The notes under the pieces were generated by a model. The model had not been told where the DNA came from and made no database searches. It worked only from the letters and a program-made list of their open reading frames with translations. Both the position numbers and the translations under genes were made by a program. A stretch of DNA of 64,000 bases from Hypericibacter adhaerens (GTDB taxonomy: Bacteria > Pseudomonadota > Alphaproteobacteria > Dongiales > Dongiaceae). The stretch lies in assembly GCF_008728835.1 (NCBI RefSeq), contig NZ_CP042582.1, positions 4,757,001 through 4,821,000 on the forward strand, read 5' to 3'. Shown here piece by piece: positions 43,421 to 51,318 of the stretch (its first letter is position 1; the number at the start of each line of letters is the position of its first letter).

Positions 43421-44335
43421 CTACGCGGCCGATGCGTCCATCTGGATGCGATCCCGGCCCTGGGACTTGGCGGCGTAAAGCAGCCCGTCGGCACGCTTCA
43501 GGATCGCGGCCGGATCTTCCGTGCCCGGATTGCCGTCTGGGCCCGGATTGGCGCGGGTCAGGCCGATGCTCACGGTGAAGGAGATCTTCGCCCCGTCGAT
43601 GTCGACTTCCGTGCCTCTGATGGCCCGAAGCAGCCGGTCGCAGGCCACCCTGGCGCCCCGGACATCCGTCTCCGGAAAGAGGGCCGCGAACTCCTCGCCG
43701 CCCAGGCGCCCCGTCCTGTCGACGGCGCGCAGCTGGCGATCGAAGTGGCGGGCCAGGACGCTCAGCACCCTGTCCCCGGCCTCGTGGCCGTAGGTGTCGT
43801 TGACGCGCTTGAAGCGATCCACATCGATCATCGCCACGGACAGCGGCCGCCCGTAGCGGCGGCTGCGGGCCCATTCGATGTCCAGGCTCTCGAGGAAGTG
43901 GCGCCGGTTCGACAGGCCGGTGAGCGCGTCCGTGTTGGCCTGGGCCTGGAGCGCTTCATAGGCCTGCGTCAGCTCGCGGGTGCTGACCATGCCGACGAGC
44001 CTGTCGCCCTCCAGGACCGGAAGATGACGGATATGGTTTGCCGTCATCAGGGACAGCATGTCGGCGACGCCCTGATGGCCCGAGCAGGTGATGACGGATC
44101 GCGTCATCACGTCGCTGACGGGCCTGTCGGCCACGCCGCCGCCGTATCTGGCGATGGCCCGGGCCAGATCGCGCTCCGAGACGATGCCGACGAGCTTGCC
44201 GCCGTCGTCGGTGACGACCAGGGCGCCCACATTGTGGGACGCCATCCTGCCGGCCGCTTCCCGAAGGGAATCCTCCGGCCGGACGCCCTTCGCGTCCGCC
44301 CCCGCCCTCCCCGCAAGCAGGTCGCGAATCAGCAT
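43421..44335 (-). CDS. diguanylate cyclase with tandem CBS domains
   Basis: A 304-residue cytoplasmic protein. Two CBS domains cover about 1-125 (GALVVTDDGGKLVGIVSERDL and HLPVLEGDRLVGMVSTREL are their cores), followed by a GGDEF domain (about 130-300). The active site reads GGEEF and the inhibitory I-site RAVD sits five residues before it, so c-di-GMP synthesis with product inhibition is expected. CBS pairs usually sense adenine nucleotides. No membrane or receiver domain is present. The start MLIRDLL is clear. Confidence 0.92.
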   Translation of the reverse strand: MLIRDLLAGRAGADAKGVRPEDSLREAAGRMASHNVGALVVTDDGGKLVGIVSERDLARAIARYGGGVADRPVSDVMTRSVITCSGHQGVADMLSLMTANHIRHLPVLEGDRLVGMVSTRELTQAYEALQAQANTDALTGLSNRRHFLESLDIEWARSRRYGRPLSVAMIDVDRFKRVNDTYGHEAGDRVLSVLARHFDRQLRAVDRTGRLGGEEFAALFPETDVRGARVACDRLLRAIRGTEVDIDGAKISFTVSIGLTRANPGPDGNPGTEDPAAILKRADGLLYAAKSQGRDRIQMDASAA

Positions 44336-44515
44336 GGATCAACCTCGCCGATAGGGTCGATCAGCGAATGGAGCCGTCGCGCCAGGATCGCGGGCATAGG
44401 TTAAGAACTGGATACTCGACCAACAGGGCGCCCCCTCGGGGCCGCCGCCTGACGCCGCGCGGCGCCTGCTTCACGGCACCGGGGCGCGCAGACCGGGGGA
44501 AGCCCGGCGATGCCG

Positions 44516-45169
44516 TCACCCGGCTGGCGGCTTGCCGGCGTAAAGCGCCCTTTGCGCGGCGAAGGCCCGCTGGTAGGCGGGCCGCGCTTCGCCGCGAGCG
44601 ACATAGGCCGCCAGGTTCGGAAACTCGTCCAGAAGGCCCGACGGCTTCAGCCGGAGCAGCACCGACACCATCATCAGGTCGCCCGCGCTGAACGCGCCCT
44701 CGAGCCAGCCGGCATCGCCCAGGCGTACGGAAAGCTGCCTCAAGCGGTCGCGGACGCGACCTTCGACCAGCGGCAGGCGCTCCCGGCTCCAGGGCTTCTC
44801 GCCCTCCAGGAGCCTCGCGTTCGCGAGCTCGAGGATCGGCGGCTCCACCGTGTTGAGCGCGGCGAAGATCCAGGTGATCGCGCGCGCCCGCGCATCCCCG
44901 TCCTCCGGCAGCAGGCCCGCATGGCGTTCGGCGATGTGGAGGAGGATCGACCCCGTCTCGAACAGGGCGAGACCGCCTTCCTCATAGGTTGGAATCTGGC
45001 CGAAGGGATGAAGCGCCCGATGCGCGGGTTCCTTCAGCGCAGCGAACGAAACGAGGCGGACCTCGTAAGGCTGGCCCGCCTCTTCCAGCGCCCAGCGGAC
45101 CCGCATGTCGCGCGCCAGTCCCTTGCCACCGTCGGGCGATCGCGCAAAGGCGGTGATGACGATGCTCAT
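44516..45169 (-). CDS. glutathione S-transferase family protein
   Basis: A 217-residue protein with an N-terminal thioredoxin-like GST domain (about 1-85; the cis-Pro and glutathione contacts are FGQIPTYEEGG and ETGSILLHIAE) and a C-terminal helical domain (about 95-210). The N-terminal segment is longer than usual before the first conserved strand. Role is probably detoxification; substrate unknown. A single gene, divergent from the ZIP-like gene. Confidence 0.88.
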   Translation of the reverse strand: MSIVITAFARSPDGGKGLARDMRVRWALEEAGQPYEVRLVSFAALKEPAHRALHPFGQIPTYEEGGLALFETGSILLHIAERHAGLLPEDGDARARAITWIFAALNTVEPPILELANARLLEGEKPWSRERLPLVEGRVRDRLRQLSVRLGDAGWLEGAFSAGDLMMVSVLLRLKPSGLLDEFPNLAAYVARGEARPAYQRAFAAQRALYAGKPPAG

Positions 45170-45363
45170 CCGTGAGGCTCCTCATTGCGGACCTGCCGCC
45201 GGTAAGGCAGTCCCTTGCCATGCGCCCCGATCCGGCCGCCGCCCGCGATCGCCCCGCCGCAGGAGGCTGGACCGATCCTCGCGCGTGACGCCGCCCGGAC
45301 CCCGTTCGGAAGGCTCCGCCTCTCTCCAGCATCCTAGGGGTTCAACAGGCTTCCCTCCAGACG

Positions 45364-46785
45364 GTGAGGCGCGTGGACGTGAGGCCGCGTGACGAAGGCC
45401 TGCCGTTCGGTCATTCTCGAAGCCATAGGGGGCCGGCCAGGCCCCGAGGGAACGGGGCACGGGGCTTGGGCGAGATCGTCACGGTGGCGCTGCTGGGGCT
45501 GGCGGCGACGGCATCGAACCTCGTCGGTGCGGCCTGCGGGCTCTACCTGCGGATCTCCAAGCTGGTGCTGAGCGGCATCCTCGCCTTCGCCGCCGGCGCG
45601 CTCATCAGCGCGCTCGCGATCGAGCTCGCCTTCGGCAGCGCCACGGCGATGCGCAATGAGGGATTCAGCGCCGACCAGGCCTGGTATCTGATCGGCGGCG
45701 GCTTCGCGGTGGGTGCCGTCATCTATTACATCGCCTCGCTGGCGCTGGAGCGCCGGGGCGCCGCGGTCCGCTTCCCGAGCCGGTTCCGCGAATATGCGCA
45801 GAGCCGCCGGCGCCAGGACGCGGGCGAGACGATCCGCCTGCTGGCGAAATGCGATCTCCTGCGCTACCTGCCGCCCGAGCATATCGAGCTGCTGCTGCTC
45901 TGCGTGCAGCGCCGCCGCCTGAAGGCGGGCGAAGTCCTGTTCCGCGCGGGCGACCAGGCCGATGCGCTCTATATCGTCGCCAGCGGCAAGGTCGTGGTGA
46001 GCGAGGACGGCGACGCCGGCGCGCCGGACGGCCGCGCGCTGGCCGAGCTGGGCGAGGGCCAGGCCTTCGGCGAGATGGCCCTGCTGACCGGCGGGAAGCG
46101 GACCGCGACCGTGCGCGCCAGGACGGACACCGAGCTGCTGGCGATCCGCAACGAGGATTTCGCCGAGTTCCTGGCGCAGGATGCGGCGCTCGCGGAGGCG
46201 ATGCGGCGGCTCGGCCATGCCCGCGCGCTCGCCAATCTCAGCGCCGGCGGGGCCCATCCCGCCACCTGGGCCGCGGTCGCCAGCAGCAGCCTCAACCAGC
46301 CGAGCCGGCGCGAGGCGGAGCGGCTGCTGGCCGAGGCCAGCCACGGCGCCGGGCTCGCCATCGTGCTCGGCAACATCCTCGACACGATCCCCGGCTGCCT
46401 CGTGATCGGCGCCAAATATTCAGCGATGCACTCCATCTCGCCGACGCTCCTGCTCGGCATGATCATCGGCGGGCTGCCCGAGGCGGCCGCCAGCGCCAAC
46501 ATGCTGAACCGGGCCGGCTACCGCGACCGCACGATCCTGGCGCTGTGGTCGACCGTGATCGTCACCGGCGTGATCGCGGCCTTGGCCGGCAACCTCCTGC
46601 TCGGCAGCTCGCAGTCGCTGATCCAGTCCTTCTTCCAGGCCGTCGCCGGCGGTGCCGTACTGGCGCTGGTCGCGCATGCGATGATCCCCGAGGCGATCGA
46701 GGAGGCGGGATCGCTGATCGTCCTGCCGACCGTGGCGGGGTTCCTGTTCGCGCTCTATCTGGCGCTGACGGAGAGCTTGGGGTGA
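45364..46785 (+). CDS. ZIP-like membrane protein with inserted cyclic-nucleotide-binding domain
   Basis: A 473-residue protein. Three membrane helices (about 38-58, 67-88, 103-125) are followed by a cNMP-binding domain (about 155-275; the phosphate-cassette region reads GQAFGEMALLTGGKRTATVRA, with Glu and Arg placed as in CRP) and then five further helices (about 320-470), including the ZIP-like segment LVAHAMIPEAIEEAG. The membrane part resembles ZIP-type metal transporters. The start is uncertain: a GTG at 45364 or a TTG at 45466 just before the first helix. It may couple metal transport to a nucleotide signal; this is inference. Confidence 0.75.
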   Translation: MRRVDVRPRDEGLPFGHSRSHRGPARPRGNGARGLGEIVTVALLGLAATASNLVGAACGLYLRISKLVLSGILAFAAGALISALAIELAFGSATAMRNEGFSADQAWYLIGGGFAVGAVIYYIASLALERRGAAVRFPSRFREYAQSRRRQDAGETIRLLAKCDLLRYLPPEHIELLLLCVQRRRLKAGEVLFRAGDQADALYIVASGKVVVSEDGDAGAPDGRALAELGEGQAFGEMALLTGGKRTATVRARTDTELLAIRNEDFAEFLAQDAALAEAMRRLGHARALANLSAGGAHPATWAAVASSSLNQPSRREAERLLAEASHGAGLAIVLGNILDTIPGCLVIGAKYSAMHSISPTLLLGMIIGGLPEAAASANMLNRAGYRDRTILALWSTVIVTGVIAALAGNLLLGSSQSLIQSFFQAVAGGAVLALVAHAMIPEAIEEAGSLIVLPTVAGFLFALYLALTESLG

Positions 46786-46799
46786 AGGGGCCGTGAATG

Positions 46800-47028
46800 A
46801 ATCCCCTCCCCTTGGTGCTTTCTTCACCTCCCCCTTGAGGGGGAGGCTGGGGTGGGGGGTGAGTCACACACTCATTGTCGGCGCGGATGACGCGATCGAG
46901 TGCTCTTGCAGCACCACGTTCTACGATCACCCCCCACCCTAACCTCCCCCTCAAGGGGGGAGGGGATTCACTTGCCGCACCGAGCAGCCCCCTCCCTGCC
47001 CTCCCCCAATAGAAGGGGGAGGGGATTA
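46800..47028. repeat. cluster of C/G-tract palindromic repeats
   Basis: At least three copies of the aatcccctcccc...gggggagg element fill the gap between convergent genes, two of them as an inverted pair with the variant cctcccccttgagggggagg. No gene is visible. Confidence 0.85.
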
Positions 47029-47038
47029 CAGAGAAAGG

Positions 47039-48022
47039 CTAGCTCAGGAAATCCTCGATGTACCCCTTCACGATCGGGTCAAGGCTCTCGTCGGCGGCGA
47101 GGCCGAGGCTCGTGGCGCGTTTGAAGTTCGTGCCCGTGGGCCAGCCGGCGACGATCTTCTGGATGAAGGGGTCGGGAGCGACCGTGATCTCGCCCAGATG
47201 GCGGTTGCCGGCGACGCGCTTGAGGCTCTCGACCATCTCGCCCACCGTCACGTCGAGGCTCGGCAGGCCCACGGCGCGGTCGCTGCCCAGCTTCTCGGGC
47301 GGCAATTCATAGAGGCGGATCATGTTCTCGACCGCCGTGCGATAGCCCGAGACCGGCATCACCGTGTCGAGCGTCACGGGCAGCGCGCAGTCGATGCCGT
47401 TGAGCGGCTCGCGGAACACGCCGCTGGCGAAGCTCGAGGCCGCCTTGTTCGGCTTGCCCGGGCGGATGACGATGGTGGGCAGCCGCACCGAGCGGCCGTC
47501 GATGAAGCCCTTGCGGCTGTAGTCGTTGACCAGGAGCTCGCCGATCGCCTTGGTCACGCCGTAGGTGGTCTGCGGCGTCTGCTTGACGGCGTCGCCGACG
47601 CTGGGCGGCATGCCGTCGCCGCCGAAGACCGCGATCGAGCTGGCGAAGACGAGGCGCGGCCTGGAGCCGCGCGCGCGGGCGGCCTCGAGCAGATGGCGCG
47701 TGCCGTCGAGATTGACCTGCATGGCGAGATCGAAATTCTGCTCGCCCTCCCCGCTCACCACCGAGGCCAGGTGGAAGATGCCGATATCGTCGCGATCGAC
47801 CAGCGCGCGGACGCGGGCCCCGTCCGAGATCTGGCCGGTCTCGATCTTCACGCGCTCGTCGAGGCCCGCGGGCCGCACGGCCGGCGCCACCATGTCGAAC
47901 AGCAGGATCTCGTCGATCCGCTCGGCGTTCCCCGACGGCGCTGTGAGCTGGCCGCGCTTCACCAACGCGCGGGCCAGCATCAGCCCCAGGAACCCCGTGC
48001 CGCCGGTGATGACGATCTTCAT
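47039..48022 (-). CDS. denD: D-erythronate dehydrogenase (SDR-extended), DenD
   Basis: A 327-residue extended short-chain dehydrogenase that oxidises a tetronate (D-erythronate) to 2-oxo-tetronate with NAD. The Rossmann motif GGTGFLG is at residues 7-13 and the catalytic YxxxK is YGVTKAIGE. Family-specific sequence such as IVIRPGKPNKAASSFASGV is present. It is the last gene of the long minus-strand cluster and is separated from otnI by an 82-bp repeat. The pathway DenD-OtnI-OtnK-OtnC gives dihydroxyacetone phosphate from tetronates. Confidence 0.9.
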   Translation of the reverse strand: MKIVITGGTGFLGLMLARALVKRGQLTAPSGNAERIDEILLFDMVAPAVRPAGLDERVKIETGQISDGARVRALVDRDDIGIFHLASVVSGEGEQNFDLAMQVNLDGTRHLLEAARARGSRPRLVFASSIAVFGGDGMPPSVGDAVKQTPQTTYGVTKAIGELLVNDYSRKGFIDGRSVRLPTIVIRPGKPNKAASSFASGVFREPLNGIDCALPVTLDTVMPVSGYRTAVENMIRLYELPPEKLGSDRAVGLPSLDVTVGEMVESLKRVAGNRHLGEITVAPDPFIQKIVAGWPTGTNFKRATSLGLAADESLDPIVKGYIEDFLS

Positions 48023-48068
48023 CGTGGTTTGCTTCCCTTGCGCCTCGTTTTCATTTCATCGCCTTTCT

Positions 48069-48150
48069 CGTCATCCCCGCGAAAGCGGGGATCTATCCTG
48101 ATCCAAGTCGCCAAGCTTTGACGTGGATCCCCGCTTTCGCGGGGATGACG
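48069..48150. repeat. 82-bp paired palindromic repeat, copy 2
   Basis: Same length and arms as the copy at 6594; it lies between denD and otnI within one transcription unit, so it would be present in the mRNA as a hairpin. Confidence 0.92.
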
Positions 48151-48189
48151 AAAGAGTCGCTGTGCCGCCTGAGTGACTCCGCCACGATC

Positions 48190-48996
48190 CTACCGCGCCC
48201 CCCTCGCCCCGATCCCATAGGGTGCCGCCCAGCCGAGCCCTGCGACGGTGTCGCCCTTCGGGCGGTATTCGCAACCGATCCAGCCGTCATAGCCCATCCG
48301 CTCGAGCCCGGCGAAGACCGCGCGGTAGTTGATCTCCTGGCTGTCGTCGGGCTCGTTGCGGCCGGGCACGCCGGCGATCTGGACATGGCCGACGATGTCC
48401 TGGTTGGCGGCGAAATTGTCGAGCAGCCGACCGTGGGTCATCTGCGCGTGATAGACGTCGTACTGCAGCTTGATGTTGGAAGCGCCGACCTCCTCGATCA
48501 CCGAGCGCGCCGCCTGCGGCGTGCCGATCAGGTAGCCGGGAAAATCGACGGCGTTGAGCGGCTCCAGCATGAGGTCGACCTTGACGCTCCGCGCCTGGCC
48601 GGCGGCCCAGCTCAGATTCTCGACATAGACCTCGCGGTGGCGGCGGGGATCGCCCTGGAGCGGCACCAGCCCCGCCATCACATGGATGCGCGGGCAGCGC
48701 AGGGTCTGGGCATAGTCGAGCGCCAGGTCGATCGCGCGGCGAAAATCCGCCTCGCGCCCCGGCAGGCCGGCGATGCCGCGCTCGCCTTTCTCGAAATCGC
48801 CCTGCGCGGCGTTGAAGAGCACCTGCTCCAGCTTCCAGGCCTCGAGCCGGCTGCGGATCTCCGACGCGGCGAAGGGATAGGGAAAGAGGCACTCGACGGC
48901 ATGGAAGCCGACCGCGGCGGCGGCGGCGAAGCGGTCCAGGAATTCGACTTCCTGGAAGATCATGCTGAGATTGGCGGCGAGCTTGGGACCGGGCAT
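48190..48996 (-). CDS. otnI: 2-oxo-tetronate isomerase (hydroxypyruvate-isomerase family), OtnI
   Basis: A 268-residue TIM-barrel isomerase. The conserved acidic and histidine metal ligands are in MLEPLNAVD, QYDVYHAQM, HVQIAG and GCEYRPKG. In the tetronate pathways OtnI converts 2-oxo-tetronate to 3-oxo-tetronate. Glyoxylate-linked hydroxypyruvate isomerase (Hyi) has the same fold, but the neighbours otnC, otnK and denD support OtnI. Stop and start are clear; it starts about 30 bp after otnC. Confidence 0.9.
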   Translation of the reverse strand: MPGPKLAANLSMIFQEVEFLDRFAAAAAVGFHAVECLFPYPFAASEIRSRLEAWKLEQVLFNAAQGDFEKGERGIAGLPGREADFRRAIDLALDYAQTLRCPRIHVMAGLVPLQGDPRRHREVYVENLSWAAGQARSVKVDLMLEPLNAVDFPGYLIGTPQAARSVIEEVGASNIKLQYDVYHAQMTHGRLLDNFAANQDIVGHVQIAGVPGRNEPDDSQEINYRAVFAGLERMGYDGWIGCEYRPKGDTVAGLGWAAPYGIGARGAR

Positions 48997-49024
48997 GGGC
49001 GGGGTTGTTCCTTTAACGGGGCCT

Positions 49025-49657
49025 TCAACTGGGGAAACGCTCGCGCAGGGCCGCGACCTGCTCCGGTGTCAGGAAGCGGGTGCGATGGCCCTGCAGCAAT
49101 AGATAGAGCTTGGCCGTTTCCTCCAGCTCTTCAATGGCCCCCGAGGCCGCTTCGAGCGAAGTGCCCGCCACGACCGGCCCGTGATTGGCGAGCAGCACCG
49201 CATGATGCTTCGAGGCGAGCTTGCCCACCGCCTCGGCCAGGCCCGCATCTCCCGGCGGATAGTACGGCACCAGCGGCAGTCGGCCGACCCGCATGACGTA
49301 ATAGGCCGTGATCGGCGGCAGCACATCCTCGGGATCGAGATGGGCCAGCGTCGAGACCGCGACCGAGTGGGTCGAATGGAGATGGACCACGGCCGCTGCC
49401 TTGGGCCGCTCGCGATACATGGCGAGATGGAGCATCGTCTCCTTGGTCGGCGCGTCACCCGAGAGATGCCGGCCGTCGGGCGCGAGCTTCGAGATCCGCG
49501 CCGGATCGAGATCGCCCAGCGCGACATTGGTCGGCGTCATCAGCCAGCCATCCTCGACCCGGACGCTGATATTGCCGGAGGAGCCGAAGGTGAGGCCGCG
49601 CTGGAAGATCGAGCGGCCGAGCGCGGCGATGCGTTCGCGGGCGTGGGTCTCGGTCAT
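49025..49657 (-). CDS. otnC: 3-oxo-tetronate 4-phosphate decarboxylase (class II aldolase family), OtnC
   Basis: A 210-residue class II aldolase/adducin-family protein. The zinc-binding histidines are in HLHSTHS and the second in LLANHGPVV. The phosphate-binding SSGNISVR loop is at about 29-36. OtnC decarboxylates 3-oxo-tetronate 4-phosphate to dihydroxyacetone phosphate. The start MTETHARE at 49657 is chosen because the preceding 12 codons do not match the family. otnI follows at 29 bp; otnK precedes. Confidence 0.9.
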   Translation of the reverse strand: MTETHARERIAALGRSIFQRGLTFGSSGNISVRVEDGWLMTPTNVALGDLDPARISKLAPDGRHLSGDAPTKETMLHLAMYRERPKAAAVVHLHSTHSVAVSTLAHLDPEDVLPPITAYYVMRVGRLPLVPYYPPGDAGLAEAVGKLASKHHAVLLANHGPVVAGTSLEAASGAIEELEETAKLYLLLQGHRTRFLTPEQVAALRERFPS

Positions 49658-49744
49658 CGCGGGCTGCCTTCCATCGGAATCGAAACGCCTCATTGTATCT
49701 TCCGCATACTCTCATCGCCTTGCCGCTGCGGCGGCGCCCGTCAT

Positions 49745-49826
49745 CGTCATCCCCGCGAAAGCGGGGATCCAAGGTCAAGCTTACGACGCTGGATCGAGAT
49801 GGATCCCCGCTTTCGCGGGGATGACG
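49745..49826. repeat. 82-bp paired palindromic repeat, copy 3
   Basis: Between otnK and otnC; arms identical to the other full copies, spacer different. Confidence 0.92.
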
Positions 49827-49892
49827 AGTGAATGAGTGTGTCGGCTCTCACAAATGTCCAGGTGCCTTCTCCCGCGAAGGGGCTAGAGCACG

Positions 49893-51161
49893 TCATGCCA
49901 GCATCTCCAGCGCCTTGGCGAAGAAATCCGGCCCGCCGAAATTGCCGGACTTGAGCGCCAGCGCCAGCTTCGGCTGGCCGAGGCTGACGGTCCAGGGCAC
50001 GCCCGGATCGATCTGCGAGCCGATCCGCAGCGCGCTTACGCCCAGGCGCTGCACGATGGCGCCCGAGGTCTCGCCGCCGGCGATGACGATCTTGCGCAGG
50101 CCCGCGGCCACCAGGCGCTGCGCGATCTTGGCCAGCGTCTCCTCGATCAGGGACCCGGCCTTCTCGCGGCCCAGCGCCGCCTGCACCTTGGCCACCTCTT
50201 CCGGCGGCGCGCTCGCATAGATCAGCACCGGTTCGCGCGCCATGTGGTTCTGGGCCCAGGCCGCCGCGTCGGCGACGAGATCGCGGCCCTGGGCGAGGGC
50301 CAGCGGATCGAGCGCGAAGGCCGGCCGGCGCGCCTTCCAGGCCGCGACCTGGCCCAGCGTCGCCTGCGAGCAGCTCCCCGACAGCACGGCCGACAGGCCC
50401 TCGATCCGTTCGAGCCTCTCGGGCGGACCGGCCGGCGCCAGGCGGTGCTCCTTCCGGAAATTGGCCGGCAGGCCCAGCGCGATGCCGGAGCCGCCGGTGA
50501 TCAGCGCCAGGTCGGAAGAGGCGGCGCCGATGTCGCGCAGATGCTGGTCCTCGATCGCGTCGACGATGGCGTAGCCATAGCCGTCATGCTGGAGCTGGTC
50601 GAAGGCCTTGCGGATCGCGGCCGGTCCCTGCCGCACGGTGCCATAGGGCACGAGGCCGACCTTGGCCCGGGTCTGGCGGCCCAGCACCCGCACCAGGTTG
50701 GAATCGGTCATCGGCGTCAGCGGGTGGTGGCGCATGCCGGAATCGGCGAGCGCGACATTGCCGACGAAGAGATTGCCCTGGAAGATCGTGCGCCCGTTCT
50801 CGGGAAAGGCCGGACAGGCGATGGTGAAGCGCGCATGAAGCGCCTTCATGAGCGCATCCGCCACGGGACCGATATTGCCGGCGTCGGTCGAATCGAAGGT
50901 CGAGCAATATTTGAACAGGATCTGGCGGGCACCGTTGCGCTTGAGCCAGTCGAGCGCCACCAGCGACTGGCGCACGGCGTCCTCGGGAGGAATGGTGCGC
51001 GACTTGAGCGCGATCACCACCGCATCGGACGGCGGCAGCGCCAGCTCGCGCGCGGGAATCCCGATCGTCTGCACCGTGCGCATCCCCTCGCGCGCCAGCA
51101 TGTTGGCGAGATCGGTGGCGCCGGTGAGATCGTCGGCGATGGCGCCGAGGAGGAGGGTCAT
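49893..51161 (-). CDS. otnK: 3-oxo-tetronate kinase (DUF1537 four-carbon acid sugar kinase), OtnK
   Basis: A 422-residue ATP-dependent kinase. The N-terminal domain begins GAIADDLTGATDLANML, diagnostic of the family, and the C-terminal nucleotide-binding domain has IVIAGGETSGAIVQRLG. It phosphorylates a 3-oxo-tetronate or a close relative such as 3-oxo-isoapionate. The open frame runs to 51254 but MTLLLGAIADD at 51161 is the family start and has a GGAGG ribosome site. The apionate-lactonase-like gene precedes it, which leaves the alternative that it acts on an apionate-derived acid. Confidence 0.9.
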   Translation of the reverse strand: MTLLLGAIADDLTGATDLANMLAREGMRTVQTIGIPARELALPPSDAVVIALKSRTIPPEDAVRQSLVALDWLKRNGARQILFKYCSTFDSTDAGNIGPVADALMKALHARFTIACPAFPENGRTIFQGNLFVGNVALADSGMRHHPLTPMTDSNLVRVLGRQTRAKVGLVPYGTVRQGPAAIRKAFDQLQHDGYGYAIVDAIEDQHLRDIGAASSDLALITGGSGIALGLPANFRKEHRLAPAGPPERLERIEGLSAVLSGSCSQATLGQVAAWKARRPAFALDPLALAQGRDLVADAAAWAQNHMAREPVLIYASAPPEEVAKVQAALGREKAGSLIEETLAKIAQRLVAAGLRKIVIAGGETSGAIVQRLGVSALRIGSQIDPGVPWTVSLGQPKLALALKSGNFGGPDFFAKALEMLA

Positions 51162-51190
51162 GGAGGTCCGTTCATCTTGTCTGTTCTGAT

Positions 51191-51308
51191 CGTCATCCCT
51201 GCGCCCGGATCCGGCCGTAGGCCGGTCCAAGCGTAAACTCCAGCGGGGATCCATCTTGATCCAGGTGACCAGGCTTTGAAATGGATCCCCGCTTTCGCGG
51301 GGATGACG
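51191..51308. repeat. variant of the 82-bp palindromic repeat with insertion
   Basis: The left arm is degenerate (cgtcatccctgcgcccggat), about 36 bp longer than usual, and includes a second small palindrome (ggccgtaggcc). The right arm is perfect. Confidence 0.75.
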
Positions 51309-51318
51309 CGAGACAATG

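Noticed and set aside
43089-43874. A minus-strand frame covering the right helicase remnant
   Set aside because: It crosses the pseudogene and the GGDEF gene antisense and has no homology or ribosome site.
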